From: Rhodocyclaceae bacterium UBA5602 | GTDB lineage: Bacteria > Pseudomonadota > Gammaproteobacteria > Burkholderiales > Rhodocyclaceae | Assembly: GCA_002424865.1 (NCBI GenBank) | Contig: DILC01000031.1 | Location: forward strand, 28,334-54,335 | DNA length: 26,002 nt | Reading direction: 5' to 3' | In this document: in pieces, positions 1 through 8,596 of the stretch | Layout: every line of letters begins with the position of its first letter | How positions within the stretch are numbered: the first letter of the stretch is position 1 | Program-made: the position numbers and the translations under genes | The notes under the pieces: generated by a model | The model's input: the letters and a program-made list of their open reading frames with translations, nothing else | Database searches by the model: none | What the model was told of the DNA's origin: nothing

Positions 1-43
1 GTCGCCCATTCCAAGGGTGTTTTTTATTTGCCAGGATTTTTGC

Positions 44-181
44 CTAAAGATAAATCACAGCCGGAAAAACTGTAACGGCAAGAACCAGGACAACCCATTC
101 CACATTTCGACGAGCTAAATAGCCGGTAAAGTGAAGCACCAGAATGGTGATGGCAACGATGTAGTAGAGGACGAATAGCAT
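44..181 (-). CDS. possible small membrane protein (45 aa)
   Basis: A 45-codon frame downstream of parC on the same strand starts with ATG and ends with TAG. The product is almost entirely hydrophobic: one stretch at about residues 2-20 and a second at about 29-44, separated by a short polar turn containing Arg-Arg and Asn. That pattern suggests two short membrane segments or a hairpin. No clear Shine-Dalgarno sequence precedes the ATG. A small inverted repeat (TTATCC, 3-nt loop, GGATAA, 215-229) lies upstream. I do not recognise a family. The hydrophobic character and codon pattern favour a real small protein, but chance cannot be excluded. Confidence 0.3.
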   Translation of the reverse strand: MLFVLYYIVAITILVLHFTGYLARRNVEWVVLVLAVTVFPAVIYL

Positions 182-344
182 AGAGGTTTATTGTTTTGAG
201 TATGGATTGATCATTTATCCAGCGGATAATGCATTTTCACGGATTTATTTATCTGCATTGTAACGAATTCATTCGCAGGGTGGCATATCCGGTTTGAATC
301 GGCCTGCGATTTTTGCATGGCAGGGCTATCCATTCTTTTTGCTC

Positions 345-2837
345 TCACGTTGCTTCTGCGACCAAACCAGTTGGTTTGATTTTGGCGGGTATTTCTTGCC
401 CGCGGCGGGCGCGGCGGCTGGTGTAGGCGGCTTGCTCGCGTGGTTCAAGGGCGACTTCTGCGGCTTTGCCACCGCGGCCTATGCCCTGGATGCGCAATGC
501 GGCATCTGCGGTGACAGCAACGCCTACCAGGGTGTCATTTTTGGTCAAATCCAGCAACATGAGGCCACGGCCACGCGCCATTTCCTTGAGTTCGCGCAAG
601 GCAAACAGCAGCAGGCGGCCGCTTTCGGAGAGTGCCGCGACGGTTAGGGAGGCTGCGGGGCCCGCTGTTGAATGCTTCGTTGCCGTATCACCAGCGCCGA
701 CTTTTTGGCTGACTTTGGCAGGAGGTAAAGGCCGCTCGCCTTTTTCCAGTGAGAGGAATGCCTTGCCGACTTTATTGCGCGAGACCATGTCGGCTACGCT
801 TGCAATAAAGCCATAGCCGCCCGAGCTGGCGACGAGGTATTGGGCTTCTGGCGCAGCGCTAATCACTTGCGCGAGTTTGCCGCCTTCCTGAAAGTCGATG
901 AGCGTATTGAGCGGCGTGCCGTCGCCCCGCCCGCCGGGCAGGTCAGCTACGCGCAGGCTGTAGCTGCGGCCGTTGCTGTCGATCAGGATCAGTGGCCAAA
1001 TGGTGCGCGTGGGCGCAATCCAGCCTGCCGCGTCGCCGGCTTTGTAGGCCAGGGTAGCGGGGTCAAGGTCATGCCCCTGGCGCACGCGCACCCAGCCGTT
1101 TTTCGAGATGATAACGGTCACCGGCTCATCCGGTGCGGCCACTTCGCGGTTGCGGTTGCTGGCGGCCTCAGTCTGGATCAAGGTGCGTCTATCGTCGCCA
1201 AAGCGTTTGGCGTCGTCGCTGATTTCCTTTTGGATCAGGCGCGTCATCTCGCTACGGGATTCGAGCAAGGTCTTTAACTGGCCTTTTTCTTCGCGCAACT
1301 CGTTGAGTTCTTTTTCAATCCGCAGGCCTTCCAGCCGAGCCAACTGGCGCAGGCGGATTTCCAGAATGTCTTCTGCTTGCATTTCCGTTAAGCCAAAGCG
1401 GGCGATCAAGTCGGCTTTCGGGTCGTCCGCCTCGCGGATGCAGCGGATGACTTCCTCAATATGCAAAAAGACCAGCATGCGCCCTTCAAGAATATGAATG
1501 CGGCGTTCTACTTCCCCCAGACGATGGCGCGTGCGCCGCTCGACCGTGGCAAAGCGATAGGCAATCCACTCATGCAGGATTTGCGGCAGGTTTTTTTGCC
1601 GCGGGCGGCCGCCGTTTTCGCCAAACAGGCCCATCATGGTGAGGTTCACCGAGACATTCGCTTCCAGGCTGGTGTGGGCGAGCAAGACGCCCATGAATTC
1701 CTCCTGCGTGATGCGTGCGCTTTTGGGCTCCAGCATGATGCGCACCGCTTGCTTATCGCTCGATTCATCGCGCACCGAGTCGAGTACGCCCAGCACCAGC
1801 GCTTTGAGATTTTTCTGCTCCTGGCTCACGTCCTTTTTGCCTGCGCGCGGCTGCGGGTTGGTCAGGCTTTCAATCTCGGAGAGTACTTGCGAAACCGAGA
1901 CACCATGCGGCAATTCGTCAATCACCAGACGCCATTGCCCGCGCGCCAACTCTTCCACATGCCAGCGCGCGCGCATGCGCACACTGCCGCGTCCGTTGGC
2001 ATACATCTCGCGAATATCCGCTGCGGGCGAGATGAGCTGGCCGCCGCCGGGGAAATCCGGCGCGGGCAAGACTTCCAGCACTTCATCCAGCGTCGCATGC
2101 GGTTTTTTTATCAGCAAGCGGGCGGCGTCCGCCACTTCGCGCAGGTTATGCGGCGGGATTTCCGTGGCCATGCCCACCGCAATGCCGGAGGCGCCATTGA
2201 GCAGCACAAACGGCAAGCGCGCGGGCAAGAGCTGCGGCTCGGTGGCCGAGCCATCATAATTGGGTAAAAAATCCACCGTACCGCGATCAATTTCGGCGAG
2301 CAGCAATTCGGCAATCGGCGTCAGCCGGCATTCGGTATACCGCATGGCCGCTGCGCCATCGCCATCGCGCGAGCCGAAGTTGCCCTGACCGTCGATGAGC
2401 GGATAACGCAGGGTAAATTCTTGCGCTACACGCACCAGGGCGTCGTAAATGCTGCTGTCGCCGTGCGGATGATATTTACCGATCACATCACCCACCACGC
2501 GCGCGCTTTTCACATGCTTGGCATTCGCGGCCAGGCGCATGTCGTTCATCGCATACAAAATCCGCCGCTGCACCGGCTTTAAGCCGTCTTCCACCTGCGG
2601 CAAGGCACGCCCGCGCACCACGCTCATGGCATAGGCCAAATAAGCGCGCTCAGCGTAAGCGTCCAGCGCCAGGGCATTGCTATCGTCAAATCCTTCCGGA
2701 AAAGTCGGCGCTGGCGGGACGGCGGGCGGGGGCGGATTTTCTGCATTGGCTGCGCTTTGTGCAGCATGGGCCAAGTCAGCCGTATTTTGCTCTGGATCCT
2801 TGTCAGCACTTGCGAACAGGTCGATGGTTGTCGGCAT
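345..2837 (-). CDS. parC: DNA topoisomerase IV subunit A (ParC)
   Basis: Type IIA topoisomerase subunit that breaks and rejoins DNA; with ParE it decatenates replicated chromosomes. An ATG at 2837 gives 830 aa. A GTG 84 bp upstream would extend it, but those residues look non-conserved. After a Pro/Ala-rich N-terminal extension (about 1-50) comes the winged-helix breakage-reunion core, with the quinolone-region motif HPHGDSSIYD (123-132, Ser at the usual resistance position) and the catalytic tyrosine in RYTE (Tyr167). A coiled-coil/tower region and a degenerate beta-propeller C-terminus follow. No clear GyrA box is seen, which favours ParC over GyrA. Two copies of a 23-bp dispersed repeat are read in frame, one in the N-terminal extension and one in a C-terminal propeller loop. 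The protein is somewhat longer than typical ParC, partly through these inserts. Confidence 0.93.
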   Translation of the reverse strand: MPTTIDLFASADKDPEQNTADLAHAAQSAANAENPPPPAVPPAPTFPEGFDDSNALALDAYAERAYLAYAMSVVRGRALPQVEDGLKPVQRRILYAMNDMRLAANAKHVKSARVVGDVIGKYHPHGDSSIYDALVRVAQEFTLRYPLIDGQGNFGSRDGDGAAAMRYTECRLTPIAELLLAEIDRGTVDFLPNYDGSATEPQLLPARLPFVLLNGASGIAVGMATEIPPHNLREVADAARLLIKKPHATLDEVLEVLPAPDFPGGGQLISPAADIREMYANGRGSVRMRARWHVEELARGQWRLVIDELPHGVSVSQVLSEIESLTNPQPRAGKKDVSQEQKNLKALVLGVLDSVRDESSDKQAVRIMLEPKSARITQEEFMGVLLAHTSLEANVSVNLTMMGLFGENGGRPRQKNLPQILHEWIAYRFATVERRTRHRLGEVERRIHILEGRMLVFLHIEEVIRCIREADDPKADLIARFGLTEMQAEDILEIRLRQLARLEGLRIEKELNELREEKGQLKTLLESRSEMTRLIQKEISDDAKRFGDDRRTLIQTEAASNRNREVAAPDEPVTVIISKNGWVRVRQGHDLDPATLAYKAGDAAGWIAPTRTIWPLILIDSNGRSYSLRVADLPGGRGDGTPLNTLIDFQEGGKLAQVISAAPEAQYLVASSGGYGFIASVADMVSRNKVGKAFLSLEKGERPLPPAKVSQKVGAGDTATKHSTAGPAASLTVAALSESGRLLLFALRELKEMARGRGLMLLDLTKNDTLVGVAVTADAALRIQGIGRGGKAAEVALEPREQAAYTSRRARRGQEIPAKIKPTGLVAEAT
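682..704 (+). repeat. 23-bp dispersed repeat, copy 1 (inside parC 3' part)
   Basis: Most divergent copy of the repeat, beginning GCCGTATCACCAGCGCCGAC and followed by TTT. Read on the minus strand it encodes KVGAGDTA in a C-terminal loop of ParC. It differs from copy 4 at two positions. Confidence 0.6.
2701..2723 (-). repeat. 23-bp dispersed repeat, copy 2 (inside parC 5' part)
   Basis: On the minus strand this begins GCCGTCCCGCCAGCGCCGAC and ends TTT. It encodes AVPPAPTF in the disordered N-terminal extension of ParC. It is one base different from copy 3 in the adaptor gene and one base different from copy 4 near hsdM. The similarity to copy 3 continues into the flanking TCCGGA. Confidence 0.75.
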
Positions 2838-2950
2838 GGATTGTGGTTTTGGGTCGGAATGGAATGAATGAATGTCAAAAAGAGCCGCGCGCAGGAAATG
2901 CCCAAGTGCAGCAATTCCCACCAGTTTAGGCGAAGAGAATACCGATTGGC

Positions 2951-4183
2951 TTATTCGTAACGCAGTGCGTCGATCGGCAGCAGGCGCGAGGCTTTGAGGG
3001 CAGGATAGTAGCCGAAAAACACGCCAATCAGCGCAGCAAAGCCAGCGGCCAGAAGAATGGCGGTGGCTGATAGCGCGGTCGGCCAGCCGGCCAGTTGGGC
3101 GATGAGTAGCGATGCGCCCACCCCCAGCACAATGCCGATCAAGCCGCCGATGACGGAAAGCGTAATGGCCTCGACCAGAAACTGCGTGAGAATATCCCGG
3201 CCACGGGCGCCGACGGCCATGCGCAGGCCGATCTCGCGCGTGCGTTCAGTCACCGACACCAGCATGATGTTCATGATGCCAATGCCGCCGACTATCAGCG
3301 AAACAGACGCCACGGCAGCGAGCAGCAGGGCCATGACTCTTGACGAAGCTTCTTGCGCTTGCAAAATTTCAGACAGGTTGCGCACGTAAAAGTCATCATC
3401 CTGGCCGGGTTGCAGGCGATGGCGCTGGCGCAGCAATTCTTTCATGCGCTCCTCCGCTTCTTTCATGTCGGCGCCCTCTTTGACCTTGACCATGATGGAA
3501 CTCACGCTACGCGATTTGGCCTGGGTGACGCCAATGACGCGCGTTCTGGCGGTGTTGATCGGCATGAGCAAGGTGTCGTCCTGGTCCTGCCCCATCATGT
3601 TCTGGCCTTTGCGGGCGAGCACGCCGATCACGGTGAGTGGCACTTTGCGCACGCGGATGACCTGGTCTATCGGGCTGGCGTCGCCAAACAGGTTTTCCGC
3701 TACCGTTTGGCCGATGAGCGCGACTTTGCCGCTGCTGTTCATTTCCGCTGGCTCAAAGCCGCGCCCCTCGGCAATCGTCCAGTCACGCACGTCGAGGTAT
3801 TCCGGTGTGGTGCCGATGAACGAGGTAGACCAGTTGGCGTTGCCGACAATCGCTTGCCCAGAGCCGCGCAGCGTGGGGGCTGCAGCCTGGATGGCGTCCA
3901 CCTCGCGCATCAGGGCGGCAGCGTCTTCTTCATAAATGGTTTGCTGTGAGCCGGAGCCGCCGCGCGCGCCGCCGGAAGTCATGGAGCCAGAGAGCACCAT
4001 GATGATGTTCGAGCCCAGGCTCCTGATCTGCGCTTCCACCCGTGCCTGCGCGCCATTGCCGACGGCGACCATCACAATCACGGCGGCGACCCCAATGATG
4101 ATGCCCAGCATGGTGAGCGCCGAGCGCATTTTGTTGATGCGCAAGGCGAGCAGGGCGATGCGCAAGGTGGCGGCGAAATTCAT
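2951..4183 (-). CDS. MacB-type ABC transporter permease
   Basis: Inner-membrane subunit of a mechanotransmitting MacAB-type transporter. The 410-aa protein has an N-terminal transmembrane helix (about 20-43), a large periplasmic MacB_PCD-like domain (about 50-270), and a C-terminal FtsX-like domain with three membrane segments (about 285-400) containing the family pattern GGIGIMNIMLVSVTERTREI. The ATPase domain is not fused as in E. coli MacB; it is the separate upstream gene. The start is 15 bp after the ATPase stop, so the two are almost certainly co-transcribed and co-translated. It is the last gene of an adaptor-ATPase-permease operon. No outer-membrane TolC partner is encoded here, so one is presumably supplied elsewhere. 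The substrate (macrolide, peptide, siderophore or lipid-like) cannot be read from the sequence. Confidence 0.9.
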   Translation of the reverse strand: MNFAATLRIALLALRINKMRSALTMLGIIIGVAAVIVMVAVGNGAQARVEAQIRSLGSNIIMVLSGSMTSGGARGGSGSQQTIYEEDAAALMREVDAIQAAAPTLRGSGQAIVGNANWSTSFIGTTPEYLDVRDWTIAEGRGFEPAEMNSSGKVALIGQTVAENLFGDASPIDQVIRVRKVPLTVIGVLARKGQNMMGQDQDDTLLMPINTARTRVIGVTQAKSRSVSSIMVKVKEGADMKEAEERMKELLRQRHRLQPGQDDDFYVRNLSEILQAQEASSRVMALLLAAVASVSLIVGGIGIMNIMLVSVTERTREIGLRMAVGARGRDILTQFLVEAITLSVIGGLIGIVLGVGASLLIAQLAGWPTALSATAILLAAGFAALIGVFFGYYPALKASRLLPIDALRYE

Positions 4184-4198
4184 GCGGGCTTCATGGTG

Positions 4199-4936
4199 TC
4201 ATGCGGCGGTTTGTGCCGCCGTACTGGCGAGCAAGGCTGCCGCATCGTTGGGCGTGTTGGGTGTGTCTTCCACCACCGCGCCATCGCGAAAGCGGATGAT
4301 GCGGCTGGCGAAGAGCGCAATGTCATGTTCATGGGTGACCAGCACAATGGTGATGCCTTCGCGGTTCAGCGCTTGCAAGAGCGCCATGATTTCGATGCTG
4401 GTGTGGGAATCCAGCGCGCCAGTGGGTTCGTCCGCCAAGACCAGTTGCGGGTTGCATACCAGCGCGCGGGCAATGGCCACGCGTTGCTGCTGGCCACCGG
4501 AGAGCTGCGATGGATGGTGATCCATGCGTTCGGCCAGACCCACTTGGCTGAGCCGTTGCCGCGCGCGGGCAGGGCGCTCGGCGGCGGGCACTTGGCTGTA
4601 GAGCAAGGGCAGGGCGACATTATCCAGGGCAGATGTGCGGGCGAGCAAATTAAAGTGCTGGAAGACAAAACCAATCTGGCTGTTGCGCACCTGGGCGAGT
4701 TCGTCACGCGAAAGCTGGGAGATTGCCTGTGCGCCCAAACGGTAGCGGCCGCGGCTGGGTTGATCCAGGCAACCGAGCAAATTCATGAAGGTGGATTTGC
4801 CGGACCCGGAGGGCCCCATGACGGCGACAAATTCGCCCGCGTCAATGGCGAGGCTCACGCTGCGCAAGGCGGGAACGAGCGTTGCGCCCATGAGGTAATC
4901 CTTGCCCAGGCCGTCGACTTCAATCAGTGCGGCCAT
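4199..4936 (-). CDS. MacB/LolD-type ABC transporter ATP-binding protein
   Basis: ATPase that powers the neighbouring permease. The 245-aa protein has the full ABC set: Walker A GPSGSGKST (41-49), Q-loop region near 93, signature LSGGQQQR (145-152), Walker B LVLADE (165-170), D-loop and switch His202 in VTHEHD. The family pattern MNLLGCLDQPSRG just after Walker A is typical of the MacB/LolD/FtsE branch. It lies between the adaptor gene (65 bp upstream) and the permease (14-bp gap downstream) on the same strand. LolD is an alternative name by sequence alone, but the MacA-like adaptor next door argues for an efflux rather than a lipoprotein-release role. Confidence 0.92.
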   Translation of the reverse strand: MAALIEVDGLGKDYLMGATLVPALRSVSLAIDAGEFVAVMGPSGSGKSTFMNLLGCLDQPSRGRYRLGAQAISQLSRDELAQVRNSQIGFVFQHFNLLARTSALDNVALPLLYSQVPAAERPARARQRLSQVGLAERMDHHPSQLSGGQQQRVAIARALVCNPQLVLADEPTGALDSHTSIEIMALLQALNREGITIVLVTHEHDIALFASRIIRFRDGAVVEDTPNTPNDAAALLASTAAQTAA

Positions 4937-5001
4937 GGGTTTTTTGCGCTTTTAAGCCGCATGATGGGCAAAGCAAATGGCATAAAAATGGCCGGCGATC
5001 A

Positions 5002-6309
5002 TCAGAACATGCGCGGGCCAGCCATGGCTTTGGCTTGCCCGGTTTTGCCAGCGCTTTGCATGCCAGTAATGACTTGGCTGCCAGCCGTTAAGCGACTGCC
5101 GAGAATTTCGGTCATGCTGCCGTCCGATAGCCCCAGGCGCACGTCGACGGCTTGCGGGTTGCCGTCTTTGTCCAGAACCCATAAGTGGCCAGGGATGCCT
5201 GGTTTTTTGTCCGGAATAGTCGGCGCTGGCGGGACGGCATTGGATGTGCCTTTTGCGGGTTTTTTGTCGCGATTCTCACCGGTTTTCGCGCCTTTCTGGT
5301 TTGCCGGACGAAAGCGCAAGGCCGCGTTGGCTACTTTTAGTGCGTTGTCCTTGTGCGCGGTGACAATGCGCACATTGGCCGTCATGCCGGGTAGCAGGAT
5401 CAAATCCGGATTGGCGGCGGAGACCACGACAACGTAGCTCACGACATTCGATACGATGGTCGCCGCTTTGCGCACTTGGGTGACTTTCCCTGAAAAGTGC
5501 TGGCCTGGAAACGCATCGACGGTAAAGCTGACATCCTGACCCGGTTGAATGCGGCCAACATCGGCTTCATCCACGGCGGTTTCTACCTGCATGTCTTTGA
5601 GGTTTTTGGCGATGATGAACAACTCAGGCGCTTGCAGGCTGGCAGCCACCGTTTGCCCGGTATCCACGCTGCGCTTGACGACCACGCCATCGACCGGCGA
5701 GCGGATCTCGGTGCGGCCTAAATCGACCTGTGCTTGCGCGAGCAGCGCTTCACGCTGGCGCACCTGCGCTATGCTGCCCTGCACTTGCGCCCGGGCGAGT
5801 TTCAATGAGGCGGCCGCTGCGCTCAGCGCGGTTTGCGCCGTGTCGCGGTCAGCGGCGGAGATGAAGTTTTTTTCCAGCAGGCTCTGTTTTCTGGCGTCAT
5901 TGCGCTGCGCATCCAGCCAATTTGCCTCTACGCGGGCGACTTCAGCGCGCTGCATCGCCAGGTTGGCACGCGCTGCCTCGGCATCCGCCTGCGCTTGAAT
6001 TACGCGCTGGCGATAGGTTTCCGGGTCGATGCGGGCAATCAACTGTCCGGTTTTGACCGGTGAATTAAAGTCGGCAAAAATCTCCTTGATCTGGCCTGAC
6101 ACTTGCGAGCCGACTTGCACGGACACCACAGGATTGAGCGTGCCGGTAGCCGAGACGGCAGCCGTGATCGGCCCCGTTTCAATGTTGTCAAGTTTGTATT
6201 GGGGCGCATTGTCCGCCGCTAAAAAATGCCATGCGGCATAAGCCAGGGCGAGAAGAAACAAAACCAGGAAGGCCGAGCGTAGCGGACTAAAACGGGTGGG
6301 TATTTTCAT
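5002..6309 (-). CDS. MacA-type periplasmic adaptor (HlyD/RND-like membrane fusion protein)
   Basis: First gene of the efflux operon; it would bridge the inner-membrane transporter to a TolC-type outer-membrane channel. The 435-aa protein has a single N-terminal membrane anchor (about 13-29), then a biotinyl-lipoyl half (GTLNPVVSVQVGSQVSG), an Ala/Gln-rich coiled-coil hairpin (about 90-190), the second lipoyl half (EIRSPVDGVVVKRSVDTGQ), a beta-barrel domain and a C-terminal membrane-proximal domain. The region between the barrel and C-terminal domain holds an unusual low-complexity Lys/Pro/Gly linker (about 330-370), and the 23-bp dispersed repeat is read in frame inside it (AVPPAPTI). No clear Shine-Dalgarno precedes the ATG. 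It is followed by the ATPase after 65 bp. Confidence 0.9.
   Translation of the reverse strand: MKIPTRFSPLRSAFLVLFLLALAYAAWHFLAADNAPQYKLDNIETGPITAAVSATGTLNPVVSVQVGSQVSGQIKEIFADFNSPVKTGQLIARIDPETYRQRVIQAQADAEAARANLAMQRAEVARVEANWLDAQRNDARKQSLLEKNFISAADRDTAQTALSAAAASLKLARAQVQGSIAQVRQREALLAQAQVDLGRTEIRSPVDGVVVKRSVDTGQTVAASLQAPELFIIAKNLKDMQVETAVDEADVGRIQPGQDVSFTVDAFPGQHFSGKVTQVRKAATIVSNVVSYVVVVSAANPDLILLPGMTANVRIVTAHKDNALKVANAALRFRPANQKGAKTGENRDKKPAKGTSNAVPPAPTIPDKKPGIPGHLWVLDKDGNPQAVDVRLGLSDGSMTEILGSRLTAGSQVITGMQSAGKTGQAKAMAGPRMF
5216..5238 (-). repeat. 23-bp dispersed repeat, copy 3 (inside efflux adaptor gene)
   Basis: On the minus strand it begins GCCGTCCCGCCAGCGCCGAC and ends TAT, one base from copy 2 in parC. 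The flanking TCCGGA is also shared with copy 2. It lies in a linker absent from typical MacA proteins. Confidence 0.75.
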
Positions 6310-6404
6310 GTCGACATTCTAATGGGGGCGCAGAATGTGCCGCTCATGGACGGGATTTTTGCTTTCTGTTGACGGCTTCTGGCGTGATTTTGTTCCATCT
6401 GGGT

Positions 6405-6443
6405 CCCAAGGGTCGGTTTTAAAAGCAGCGTTTTGCCCTTGGG
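6405..6443. repeat. inverted repeat CCCAAGGG / CCCTTGGG
   Basis: Two perfect 8-bp arms (6405-6412 and 6436-6443) separated by 23 bp, in the 162-bp gap between selO and the efflux operon. There is no T-run on either side, so it does not look like an intrinsic terminator. An operator for the efflux operon is possible but unproven. Confidence 0.35.
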
Positions 6444-6471
6444 GGGCGGTGGGCATCGTTCACGTCGTTCA

Positions 6472-7992
6472 TTAAGTGCCGCAAAAAGTCTGGTAATTGG
6501 CCGCTACGGCAACTGGGGCAGGCTCTCGATAGTCCTGCGCGTCCGCTTGTTCGCTAAATGGTTGCTGAATGACCTTGAGCAGTTGTTCGAACGGCTGCAT
6601 GTCGCCGTGTTCCGAAGCTGCGCCCAGGGCTTCTTCCACCTTGTGGTTGCGCGGAATGTACAGGGGGTTGACGGCATGCATGGCCGCCGCCCGCTCGGCT
6701 GGCGATCGTTCATCCTGAATGCGCTGCTGCCAGCGCGGCAACCAGGCATTGAGCGCGGCGCTATCGGCATAGCGCGCGCGCAGGGCAGCCAGTGCCTGGT
6801 CATGGGTTTCTATGGTGCTTGAACTTGCCACTTCGCCCAAATGCCGGAACGCTTGGGTGTAGTCAACGTCCTGCCCGTCCATGGCGGTCAGGAAATCATT
6901 CGCCAGCGCCATGTCTTCCGGCTGGCTGCCGCGGAGACCCAGCTTGGCGCGCATGCGGTTGAGCCAATGTGTTTGGTAGCGCTGGGGGAAGGTGTTGAGC
7001 ACTTCAGTCGCCAAGCTTATTGCCCTCTCCGTATCATCGGCAAACAGCGGCAGCAGGGTTTCAGCCAGCCGCGCCAGATTCCAGTTGGCCATCATGGGTT
7101 GATTGCCATAGGCATAGCGGCCGTTTTCGTCGATCGAGCTAAAAACGGTGTCAGGGTCAAACCGATCCATGAAAGCGCAGGGGCCGTAATCGATGGTCTC
7201 GCCCGAGAGCGTCATGTTGTCGGTATTCATCACGCCGTGGATGAATCCCACCGTCATCCAGCCGGCAACGAGCGCCGCCTGGCGCTCTATTACCGCGCGG
7301 AACATCGCAAGATACGGATTTCCGTCCGTTTCCCTATCCGGGTAATGGCGTCGAATGACGTAGTCTGCGAGTTGCCGCAAGGCGGCAGGGTCGTTTTGGG
7401 CGGCGACAAACTGAAATGTGCCAACACGGATATGGCTTGCCGCCACGCGGGTGAGCACGGCGCCGGGGAGCTCGCCCTCTTGCCGCCAGATGGACTCCCC
7501 TGTGGTGACAGCCGCCAATGCGCGTGTCGTCGGCAAACCCAGTGCGTGCATGGCCTCCCCGATCAGATATTCACGCAGCACAGGACCCAAGGCCGCCTTG
7601 CCGTCGCCGTTGCGCGAAAACGGTGTGCGCCCTGAGCCTTTGAAAGCAATGTCGCGGCGCTGTCCGTTACGGCCGATCACTTCGCCTAACAACAATGCGC
7701 GCCCATCGCCCAGGCGTGGCGAATAGCCGCCAAACTGATGCCCGGCGTAGGCCTGCGCCAGCGGCGCAGCGCCATCCGGCAAGCGGTTGCCCGAGAAGAT
7801 GTCAGCGCCGAGCGCGCCATTCAACGCCGTCCCGTCAAGGCCGATTTCTTCAGCTAAAGCAAGGTTGAACTTCAGCAGGCGCGGTGCGGGTGTTTGCGCG
7901 GCTTGCCAGGGAGCATACAAGCCCTCCAGCTCGCGTGCGAAACTGTTGTCGAAGGCAAACCCGCCTGGGGATGTTTGTGAGGCCATATCCAT
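6472..7992 (-). CDS. selO: SelO/YdiU protein adenylyltransferase
   Basis: SelO is a pseudokinase-fold enzyme that transfers AMP from ATP to protein hydroxyl side chains; E. coli YdiU/SelO is linked to redox homeostasis. The 506-aa protein is full length for the family. Family landmarks are AGHQFGGYSPRLGDGRA (83-99), KGSGRTPFSR (118-127), HGVMNTDNM (252-260, catalytic/metal Asp-Asn) and DYGPCAFMD (268-276, metal Asp). The antepenultimate residue is Cys504, the position that is selenocysteine in animal SelO. The start is either Met1 or Met3 (7992 or 7986). It begins 25 bp after the msrA stop on the same strand, a fitting partner because both act in oxidative stress. The pair probably formed an operon whose upstream control region has been replaced by an IS element. 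Confidence 0.93.
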   Translation of the reverse strand: MDMASQTSPGGFAFDNSFARELEGLYAPWQAAQTPAPRLLKFNLALAEEIGLDGTALNGALGADIFSGNRLPDGAAPLAQAYAGHQFGGYSPRLGDGRALLLGEVIGRNGQRRDIAFKGSGRTPFSRNGDGKAALGPVLREYLIGEAMHALGLPTTRALAAVTTGESIWRQEGELPGAVLTRVAASHIRVGTFQFVAAQNDPAALRQLADYVIRRHYPDRETDGNPYLAMFRAVIERQAALVAGWMTVGFIHGVMNTDNMTLSGETIDYGPCAFMDRFDPDTVFSSIDENGRYAYGNQPMMANWNLARLAETLLPLFADDTERAISLATEVLNTFPQRYQTHWLNRMRAKLGLRGSQPEDMALANDFLTAMDGQDVDYTQAFRHLGEVASSSTIETHDQALAALRARYADSAALNAWLPRWQQRIQDERSPAERAAAMHAVNPLYIPRNHKVEEALGAASEHGDMQPFEQLLKVIQQPFSEQADAQDYREPAPVAVAANYQTFCGT

Positions 7993-8017
7993 TCAATTCA
8001 ATACGCTGATTTGTTGA

Positions 8018-8521
8018 TTAGCTGCGACTCGGGAGCTTCCAATCCGGGCGCACGTAATGGCAAGTGTAGCCTTGCGGAAAGCGCTCAAGATAATCCTGAT
8101 GCTCGGGTTCCGCCAACCAAAATGGCCCGGCGGGCGCCACTTCGGTTACCACTTCGCCCGGCCACAGGCCAGAAGCATTCACGTCCGCAATCGTCTCTTC
8201 CGCCACGCGCTGTTGCGCCGCGCTGGTGTAATAAATGCCGGATCGGTAGGACGTACCCCGGTCATTCCCTTGGCGGTTCGGCGTCGTTGGATCATGAATC
8301 TGAAAAAAGAATTCCAGCAATTGGCGATAGCTTAACTGCACGGGGTTAAAGATGATCTCAATTGCCTCAGCATGCGTGCCGTGGTTGCGATAGGTGGCAT
8401 TCGGCACATCGCCCCCGCTGTAGCCCACACGGGTAGACATCACGCCGGGCATTTTGCGAATCAAATCCTGCATGCCCCAAAAACAGCCGCCAGCCAGAAT
8501 TGCCGTTTCTTGCGTGCTCAT
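8018..8521 (-). CDS. msrA: peptide methionine-(S)-sulfoxide reductase MsrA
   Basis: Repairs oxidised methionine (the S epimer) in proteins using a catalytic cysteine. The 167-aa protein has the hallmark GCFWG with Cys13 as the attacking residue, the GYSGG loop, THAEAIEI (the Glu that assists catalysis), and a C-terminal segment with Cys154 in GYTCHYV. It looks complete. Only three bases separate the start codon from CTAG and the left inverted repeat of the IS5 element. The native Shine-Dalgarno and promoter are therefore gone, and the bases now in front (ending CCCTAGTCA) contain no Shine-Dalgarno sequence. Expression of msrA and the following selO may be reduced, or depend on an outward promoter in the IS. 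Confidence 0.93.
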   Translation of the reverse strand: MSTQETAILAGGCFWGMQDLIRKMPGVMSTRVGYSGGDVPNATYRNHGTHAEAIEIIFNPVQLSYRQLLEFFFQIHDPTTPNRQGNDRGTSYRSGIYYTSAAQQRVAEETIADVNASGLWPGEVVTEVAPAGPFWLAEPEHQDYLERFPQGYTCHYVRPDWKLPSRS

Positions 8522-8596
8522 TGACTAGGGAAACTCTGAATAAGGTGTGAACGATTTTGTCGTAGCCATGTCAGACGAGGGACTTCGCACACACGG

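Noticed and set aside
4193..5437. 414-codon plus-strand frame across the efflux ATPase and adaptor genes
   Set aside because: Antisense shadow of two well-supported genes.
6405..6443. CCCAAGGG/CCCTTGGG inverted repeat as terminator of selO
   Set aside because: 23-bp loop and no T-run on the minus strand; kept only as an inverted repeat.
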